Assembly: GCF_900157375.1 (NCBI RefSeq)
Contig: NZ_LT721901.1
Coordinates: forward strand, 986,365 to 1,050,364
DNA: 64,000 bases
Origin: Mycobacterium rhizamassiliense
GTDB taxonomy: Bacteria; Actinomycetota; Actinomycetes; Mycobacteriales; Mycobacteriaceae
Reading direction: 5' to 3'
Of the stretch, positions 58,677-64,000 are shown one piece after another. Every line of letters begins with the position of its first letter. Positions within the stretch are counted from its first letter, which is position 1. The translations under genes and the position numbers were made by a program. The notes beneath the pieces were generated by a model. It worked only from the letters and a program-made list of their open reading frames with translations, searched no databases and was not told where the DNA came from.

Positions 58677-60188
58677 TTAGCGGTGTCCAAACCCTCCGTG
58701 TCCGCCGCCACCGAAGGGGCCGCCGAACCCGCCGTGGCCGCCACCACCGAACGGTCCGCCACCGCCGCCGCCGGGGAAGCCGCCACCGCCGTGGCCCGGG
58801 CCGCCGGGAAACTCGCCGCGGCCGGGACCGCCACCTGGGTAGCCACCGCCGCCGCCGGGCCCGAACGGGCCACCCGGCGCGCCGATGATCGGCGGTATGG
58901 GTAGCGGGATCGGCACCGGAATCGGCGCTGCCACCGGCGGCGGAGCCGGAACGGGGGCCGCGGGAACCGGCGCCGGCATGGGCGCCTCCGGGATGGGCGC
59001 GGGTGCGACGGGCACCGGAGCAGGCGCGGGCGGCGCGGCCGCCGGGACGGGCGCCTCGGGAGCGGGTGCCGGGGCCGGAGCAGCCGCGGGCGCAGGTGCC
59101 GGAGCAGCGGCGGGCGCCGGGGGCGCCGCGGGCGCGGGGGCCGGCACCCCTTGAGCGGGTGCGACGACGTTCTGACCTGGAATAGGCCGGACCCCGGACG
59201 TTGGCCGGATAGCGATCGCGAGCGAGACGACCAGCGCGCTGACGCCGACGATGAAGATCGCGGCCAGCGCAGTCCCGACCAGCCCGAACGACTTTCGCTC
59301 GCGGTAGTCGGCGTCGACGAGCTCGGTCGCGGCGGTCTGCGAGCCGGTGTAGGGCTCGGCGAAGGCGTCGTCGCCGACCGCGCTGTACGCGAGGGCGCCG
59401 TCCTCCGAATCCGGGATGTCGAAGTAGCCCGGGGCGACCGCGAACGGGTCCAGCGCCCCGGTGCCCGGGTCTTGGGCGTAGGCGCGCGCCGCGGTCGACG
59501 ACGAGAAGAGGGGTGCGCCGGCCGAAGCCAGGGCCGCACCCCGGGCGAGCGCGGTCTCCGGCTCCTCGGGCGCCGTGACCGGCAGGGTGGTCGCGGCCTC
59601 CAGGGCCGGCTTGATCAGCGGGATGTCGATGCCGGAGCCGACGACGAAGATGGCGTCGGGGCGCGCCTGCATCGACTCGGCGCCGGAGACCATGGTCGCC
59701 AGCTGAGCTACCGCGGCGTCGTCGTCGGCGGGCAGGGGCAAACGATGCACGTCGGCGATCGAGCCGTCGGAAGTGTCGACAACAGCCAGCGTCGCGGTAT
59801 CGGGCTCGATGAACAGCAGCGCGGTCTGGGCGTAGTTCGTCTGGTTCCCGACGGCCTGTGCGAGCGCGGCCGCGGCCAGGAAGGCAGAGACCAACATCAC
59901 GTTCTCGACCTTGTGGGCAGCCAGCGCATCACGCAGCGCGGCGGCCTCGATGGGGTCGGTCCAGGTGACTCCCGTGGAGGTCAGCTGGTAGCCCCCCTGA
60001 GCAGCACCTTCCTGGGTGCCCAGGATCGCCGAGACCACCTGGTCGGCTGCGGAAATCGTTGCAGCGTCATCGTCGGCGGCGACGGCGAAGTTGTCTTCAT
60101 CGACGGTGGCTCCGTCGCCGTTTTCCCCTTCAACCAGCACCATTCTGACTGCTGATGGCGCCATCGAAACACCAAGTACGGTGTCCAT
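58677..60188 (-). CDS. Hsp70/actin-fold-like membrane protein, paralogue 1
   Basis: A 503-residue protein from an ATG with GGGAGGAG upstream. Residues 1-235 resemble a reduced Hsp70/actin-type domain: GVSMAPSAVRMVLVEG (phosphate-1-like), ALLFIEPDTATLAVVDTSDG (phosphate-2-like) and FVVGSGIDIPLIKPALEAA with ALARGAALAS (like VGGSTRMP...GAAL in DnaK). A linker, one transmembrane helix (301-327), a Pro/Ala tail (about 343-445) and a Gly-rich end (to GFGHR) follow. It is one of three tandem copies on the same strand. Catalytic Asp/Thr residues of Hsp70 loops are not kept, so ATPase activity is uncertain. Confidence 0.8.
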   Translation of the reverse strand: MDTVLGVSMAPSAVRMVLVEGENGDGATVDEDNFAVAADDDAATISAADQVVSAILGTQEGAAQGGYQLTSTGVTWTDPIEAAALRDALAAHKVENVMLVSAFLAAAALAQAVGNQTNYAQTALLFIEPDTATLAVVDTSDGSIADVHRLPLPADDDAAVAQLATMVSGAESMQARPDAIFVVGSGIDIPLIKPALEAATTLPVTAPEEPETALARGAALASAGAPLFSSSTAARAYAQDPGTGALDPFAVAPGYFDIPDSEDGALAYSAVGDDAFAEPYTGSQTAATELVDADYRERKSFGLVGTALAAIFIVGVSALVVSLAIAIRPTSGVRPIPGQNVVAPAQGVPAPAPAAPPAPAAAPAPAPAAAPAPAPAPEAPVPAAAPPAPAPVPVAPAPIPEAPMPAPVPAAPVPAPPPVAAPIPVPIPLPIPPIIGAPGGPFGPGGGGGYPGGGPGRGEFPGGPGHGGGGFPGGGGGGPFGGGGHGGFGGPFGGGGHGGFGHR

Positions 60189-60425
60189 AGCTCCTCCCCA
60201 ATCGTTCGCTAGCCAGTGAGATCGGGAGCGTCTTCATCCCAAACGCCAGCCCCAGGCCGGACTATTCGAATACCCCCCGTATTCCCCAATTTCTTAAATT
60301 TTACGCCCGCTGGCAGACCCGGCCCGGGCCCGACAGCGCCCGCTAGCGGTGCCCGAAGCCACCGAATCCATGGCCCCCACCGAAGCCATGACCACCGCCG
60401 AGGCCGCCGAACCCGTGTCCGCCGC

Positions 60426-61853
60426 CTAAGGGGCCATGACCACCGCCGCCAAACGGACCGTGGCCGCCGGGCAACCCGGGCGGACCATGCCCACCACCGA
60501 ACGGGCCGCCCCCAAAGGGGCCGGGACCGCCGCCGAACGGCCCGCCCCCGAACCCCCAAAGGGGCCGGGACCGCCGCCGAACGGCCCGCCCCCGAACGGA
60601 CCGCGCGGTCCGGGGCCGCCGGGCAATCCGGGCGGGCCCATCGGCGCGTGCGGCAACGGGATGAACACCGGCGGCGGAATCGCAGGCAGCGGCACCGGGG
60701 CCGCGACCGCGGGCGGGGCGAGGGGATGCGGCACCGCCAGCGGCCTCGGCGCCGGGACTCGCGGCACGGGTACCGCGGCCCGCGGCAGAGCCGGCGCGGG
60801 ATTGGCCGGGGCGACGATGTTTTGGTCGGGATTGGGCCGCAAGGCAACCGTGGGCCGAATGCTGATCGCGAGCGCAATCTCAAGGGCCACAACCGCACTG
60901 ATGAATATCACCGCCAGCGTGCTGCCCACCAGCAGGACCGACTTGCGTCGATGCGTGCGCTCGTCCAAGCCGATCGTGGTTTGGGCGTCGGCGTCTTCGT
61001 CCGGCACCGCGCTGTAGGCAACGTTGATCCCGCCGGTCGGGGCGTCGGCGGAAAGCGCTGCGGCACCTTGATATTCGGGCAGGTAGCCCACGCATTGGCC
61101 GGCGAACGCCAACGGGTCAACCTCGCCGGTGCCGGGATCCTGCGCGTAGGCCAGCGCGACCGTGGACGAGACGAACAATGGCGCATGCGCCGACGCCAGC
61201 GCCGCGCCCTGGGCGAGGGCCATCTCCGGCTCGTGCGGCACCGAGAGCTGAAGCGAGGTCGCGGCTTCCAAGGCTGGCTTGATCATCGGGACGTCCACGC
61301 CGGAACCGACGACGAACACGCCGTCGGGGACCGTCTCCAGCGATTCGATGCCGGAGACCATCTGGGCCAGCTCGGCCACCGCCCGATCCTCGTCGTCGGA
61401 GAGAAGCTGGCGGTGCGCCTCGGAGACCGACCCGTCGGAGGTGTTGACCACCGCCAGCGTCGCGCTGTACGGCTCGACGAAGAGCAACGCCGTGCGCGCG
61501 TAGTTGGTCGCGTCGCCGACCGCCTGGGCCAGCGCGGCCGCGGCCATGAAAGCCGAAACCAGCATGACGTTTTCGACTTTGTGGGCGATCAGCGCGTCAC
61601 GCAGCTGCGCGGCTTCCACATGGTCGGCGCAGGCGACCCCGCTGGACAGCAGCTCATAGCCGCCCTCGACCGCACCTTCGCGGGTGCCCAGGATGGCGGA
61701 GATCACCTGATTGGGCATGGTGGAAGGCGAGGCCCCGCCGGAGACGTCGAAGTGGTCTTGGTCGACGATGACGCCGTCGGCGCTTTCGCCTTCGACGAGG
61801 ACCATGCGGAGCCGTGTCGCCCCCGTCGAGACGCCAAGTACGACGCCTTCCAC
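60426..61853 (-). CDS. Hsp70/actin-fold-like membrane protein, paralogue 2, frameshifted tail
   Basis: A 475-residue protein with GTG start (VEGVVLGVS). The domain plan matches paralogue 1: Hsp70/actin-like domain 1-235, membrane helix 305-331, Pro/Ala-rich segment, Gly-rich tail. A perfect 44-bp tandem duplication shifts the frame after about residue 434, replacing the Gly-rich end with about 41 unrelated residues. Without the second copy the frame continues to a TAG at 60343 and would give a 488-residue protein ending in GFGGFGHR, like paralogue 1. Confidence 0.75.
   Translation of the reverse strand: MEGVVLGVSTGATRLRMVLVEGESADGVIVDQDHFDVSGGASPSTMPNQVISAILGTREGAVEGGYELLSSGVACADHVEAAQLRDALIAHKVENVMLVSAFMAAAALAQAVGDATNYARTALLFVEPYSATLAVVNTSDGSVSEAHRQLLSDDEDRAVAELAQMVSGIESLETVPDGVFVVGSGVDVPMIKPALEAATSLQLSVPHEPEMALAQGAALASAHAPLFVSSTVALAYAQDPGTGEVDPLAFAGQCVGYLPEYQGAAALSADAPTGGINVAYSAVPDEDADAQTTIGLDERTHRRKSVLLVGSTLAVIFISAVVALEIALAISIRPTVALRPNPDQNIVAPANPAPALPRAAVPVPRVPAPRPLAVPHPLAPPAVAAPVPLPAIPPPVFIPLPHAPMGPPGLPGGPGPRGPFGGGPFGGGPGPFGGSGAGRSAAVPAPLGAARSVVGMVRPGCPAATVRLAAVVMAP
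60509..60596 (-). repeat. Perfect 44-bp tandem duplication
   Basis: Positions 60509-60552 and 60553-60596 are identical; each starts CCCCCAAAGGGG on the plus strand and ends CCCGCCCCCGAA. Forty-four is not a multiple of three, so the duplication shifts the reading frame of paralogue 2. Confidence 0.9.
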
Positions 61854-62080
61854 CTCGCCAACACCCCCTGCAATTCGCCATCACGTCCGTCGATCACGCG
61901 GACAGCGCGCCACCAGGTCATCCCAGTGTTTTGTTGCCACGGCGGCGCGAACTCGGCCGTAGATCCGTGACCCTCCCCAATGATTCGACCCTACTCGCGC
62001 AGCACCAAAGACGGGAAACACCAGGTAAACAAGGCCAATTGGAGGAGAACACCCAGTGGCGTGGCGCCACCGGTAGGCGA

Positions 62081-62500
62081 TTAGTGGTGCCCGCCGCCGC
62101 CGAAGCCGCCGCCGCTGTGACCGCCGCCACCCCCAAAGCCGCCGCCCGCGTGGCCGCCGCCGCCGAAGCCGCCGAGACCGCCGCCGGCATGGCCGCCGCC
62201 GAAGCCGCCCAATCCGCCGCCGATCGGGCCGCCGCCCGCATGGCCACCGCCACCGAACGGTCCTCCGCCGCCGATCGGGCCCCCGCCGAGCGGGCCGCCA
62301 CCGAAGGGGCCACCGCCATGACCACCGCCGAGCGGGGGCGGACTCGCGGGCCCACCACCGCCGAAGGGACCGCCACCGAGCGGGCCACCACCATGGCCAC
62401 CGCCGACGGCGCCACCGGCGGGCCCGCCGCCGAGCGGACCACCGCCGTGGCCGCCGCCGAGGGGTGGCTGGCCACCGGGTTCGCCAGCAATGCCACCGGG
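62081..62500 (-). repeat. Gly-rich repeat region of paralogue 3
   Basis: Imperfect Gly/Pro/His/Phe repeats such as GGGHGGGP and GGFGGGGHAGGG occupy the last ~140 codons; at DNA level the tract is a GC-rich GGC/GGT repeat prone to slippage. Confidence 0.75.
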
Positions 62501-64000
62501 GCCGTTACCCGGGAAATGGCCCGGCGCACCGCCATTGGACCCGCCGACTCCCGTGCCGGGCGGCGGTGTGTGCCCCGCACCCTCACCGGGATTGGGCGGC
62601 CAGCCCTGCGACGGCGGAACCTGGTGCGGCGGCGAGTGCGGAATCGTCCCCGTGCCTTCGGGCGGCGACGGAGGTTCCGGCATGCGCACCGGCGGCGGCT
62701 CGGTCAGCACACGCTGCGGGGGCGAAAGCACCGGCGGGGACTCGATCACCGGGGGCCTGATCATCGGCGCGGGAACGGGCAGATGGACCGGCACCGGGAC
62801 GGGCAGGATCGGCGCAATCGGCACCGGCACCGGCACCGGCGCCGCGGGCAACGGAGGCGCGACGGGAGCCGGCGCGGGCAGCGCCGCGAGGACCGGCGGC
62901 CTGGGCACCGCCGCCGGGGCCGGCAGACTGATCTTGGGCGTGGGCGCCGACGCCTCGACCCGCGGGGCGGCCGGGGCCTGTTGCGTTGGGACGATGAGAC
63001 TTTGGTTCGGGCTGGGCTGCAGAGCCACCGTCGTGCGGATGCCGATCGCGAGCGCGATCTCCAGCGCCACCACCGCGCTGATGGCAACCACCGCCAGCCC
63101 GCTGCCGACCAGCAGGATGGGCCTGCGCCGTTGGGTGCCCTCGGGACCGAATCCCTCGGACGTGTCGATGACGACCGTCGGGGCGTCCGCGTCCTCGTCC
63201 GAAACCAGGCTGTAGGCGAGCTCGTCGGCGGATTCATCAGGGGGCGCAAGGGGATTCACGACGTATTCGGGCACGACGTACGGGTCGACCGTGCCGGTGC
63301 CGGGGTCTTGCGCGTACGCCAGCGCTGCGGTGGACGAGGCGAACAGCGGTGCGTTGGCCGAGGCCAGGGCCGCGCCACGGGCCAGCGCCGTCGCCGGCTC
63401 CTCGGCCACGTTCACGCGCAATGAGGTCGCCGATTCCAGCGCCGGCTTGATCGGGGTGATGTCGACACCCGAGCCGATTACGAACACGCCGCCGGCGGGA
63501 TAGTCCTGCTCTTCGAGCCAGTAGACCATTCCGGTGAGCTGCGCGAGCGCGTCGTCGTAGGACTCCGCTTCGATCGCTTCCTTATAGATGTCGACGATGG
63601 AGCCGTCGGAGGTCTCGACGATCGCCAGCGTCGCGGCGTCGGGCTCCACGAACAACACCGCGGTGCGCTCGTAACCCATTGCGCCACCGACCGATTGGGC
63701 CAACGCCGTCGCCGCCAGGAACGCCGAGACCAGCATGACGTTCTCGAGCCGGTGGGCGGACAGCGCGTCCCGCAGGACGGCCGCCTGGACCTGATCGGTC
63801 CACGTGACCCCGACGGAGGACAACTCGAACCCCGCCTCGGTCGCGCCTTCGCGGGTACCCAGGATCGCGGCGATCACCTGATCCGGCAGTGCCGTCGGGT
63901 CCGAGTCATCGATCGCGGTGACCGCGAACCCATCCTCTTCTACCAAAGCGCCGTCGGCGTTTTCGCCTTCGACCAGAACCATCTGGACCGAAGCCGGTGC
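62081..64000 (-). CDS. Hsp70/actin-fold-like membrane protein, paralogue 3, 5' end outside window
   Basis: The 639 visible residues start inside the N-domain (…MVLVEGENADG aligns with paralogue 1 residue 16), so about 10 residues and the start codon are beyond the window. It has the same domain order: Hsp70/actin-like domain with FVIGSGVDITPIKPALESA, a membrane helix, a Pro-rich segment and a much longer Gly-rich tail with GGGHGGGPLGGGP-type units ending GGGGHH. Gap to paralogue 2 is 227 bp. Confidence 0.8.
   Translation of the reverse strand, partial: APASVQMVLVEGENADGALVEEDGFAVTAIDDSDPTALPDQVIAAILGTREGATEAGFELSSVGVTWTDQVQAAVLRDALSAHRLENVMLVSAFLAATALAQSVGGAMGYERTAVLFVEPDAATLAIVETSDGSIVDIYKEAIEAESYDDALAQLTGMVYWLEEQDYPAGGVFVIGSGVDITPIKPALESATSLRVNVAEEPATALARGAALASANAPLFASSTAALAYAQDPGTGTVDPYVVPEYVVNPLAPPDESADELAYSLVSDEDADAPTVVIDTSEGFGPEGTQRRRPILLVGSGLAVVAISAVVALEIALAIGIRTTVALQPSPNQSLIVPTQQAPAAPRVEASAPTPKISLPAPAAVPRPPVLAALPAPAPVAPPLPAAPVPVPVPIAPILPVPVPVHLPVPAPMIRPPVIESPPVLSPPQRVLTEPPPVRMPEPPSPPEGTGTIPHSPPHQVPPSQGWPPNPGEGAGHTPPPGTGVGGSNGGAPGHFPGNGPGGIAGEPGGQPPLGGGHGGGPLGGGPAGGAVGGGHGGGPLGGGPFGGGGPASPPPLGGGHGGGPFGGGPLGGGPIGGGGPFGGGGHAGGGPIGGGLGGFGGGHAGGGLGGFGGGGHAGGGFGGGGGHSGGGFGGGGHH

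Noticed and set aside
61814..63424. Long plus-strand frame opposite the Gly-rich tails
   Set aside because: The repetitive GGC/GCC sequence leaves all frames open; the protein is low-complexity Arg/Ala without motifs.

Overview
The window is a GC-rich chromosomal segment from a mycobacterium. The evidence is the syntenic set purA, fba, pyrE, ttfA, clpB, dnaK-grpE-dnaJ1-hspR, iniBAC/iniR, etfD, aspC, rmlA and udgA, GTG/TTG starts, GTGA/ATGA overlaps and HspR inverted repeats. Order broadly follows the Rv0322-Rv0385 part of M. tuberculosis, but blocks are inverted or rearranged and several genes are added (a CDF metal exporter, a fused CoA-transferase, an enoyl-CoA hydratase, a DUF3060 protein, a P450-sulfotransferase pair, a LysR/aldehyde dehydrogenase/amidohydrolase module and Hsp70-like membrane proteins). 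This suggests a slow-growing non-tuberculous species, possibly of the M. avium group; the species is an inference. No tRNA, rRNA, insertion sequence, prophage or CRISPR array was seen.

Layout. 1-3.2 kb: minus-strand purA, a thioesterase-fold gene and a PurT-like gene whose catalytic residues are largely replaced. 3.3-5.6 kb: a small protein, an M50-type membrane protease and a CDF metal exporter with a 12-4-12 palindrome over an apparently leaderless promoter. 5.6-15.2 kb: housekeeping genes (DUF3151 protein, fba, DedA, CoA-transferase, GH76, SpoU methyltransferase, lipoprotein, pyrE, ttfA, enoyl-CoA hydratase). 15.2-20.9 kb: clpB and, divergently, a DUF3060 membrane protein, a type II-like flavohemoglobin and an aldose epimerase. 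21-26.3 kb: a 1064-residue adenylate cyclase/ATPase/TPR protein, then DUF5995 and MpaB-type proteins. 26.4-30.7 kb: the dnaK-grpE-dnaJ1-hspR stress operon. 30.9-36.8 kb: P450-sulfotransferase pair and a LysR-controlled oxidative module. 36.9-40.3 kb: a lipoprotein, two small single-pass proteins and an Hsp70-like membrane protein. 40.3-49.4 kb: the isoniazid-induced iniBAC cluster with its upstream Rv0340-like gene and divergent regulator iniR. 49.5-55.2 kb: etfD, aspC and a YibE/F protein. 55.2-58.6 kb: rmlA, two small-family genes and udgA, i.e. nucleotide-sugar supply for the cell wall. 58.7-64 kb: three tandem paralogues with an Hsp70/actin-like N-domain, one membrane helix and Pro- then Gly-rich tails.

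Two regulatory circuits can be read directly. HspR, encoded at the end of the dnaK operon, has matching inverted repeats upstream of dnaK (two) and clpB (one, with an ECF-type -35 element inside its spacer). The iniBAC region has repeated (A/G)TTAGGGG octamers in both intergenic spaces of the iniR / Rv0340-like / iniB cluster, the best candidate for an IniR operator. The most unusual local structure is a perfect 44-bp tandem duplication that shifts the reading frame of the second Hsp70-like paralogue near its C-terminus.
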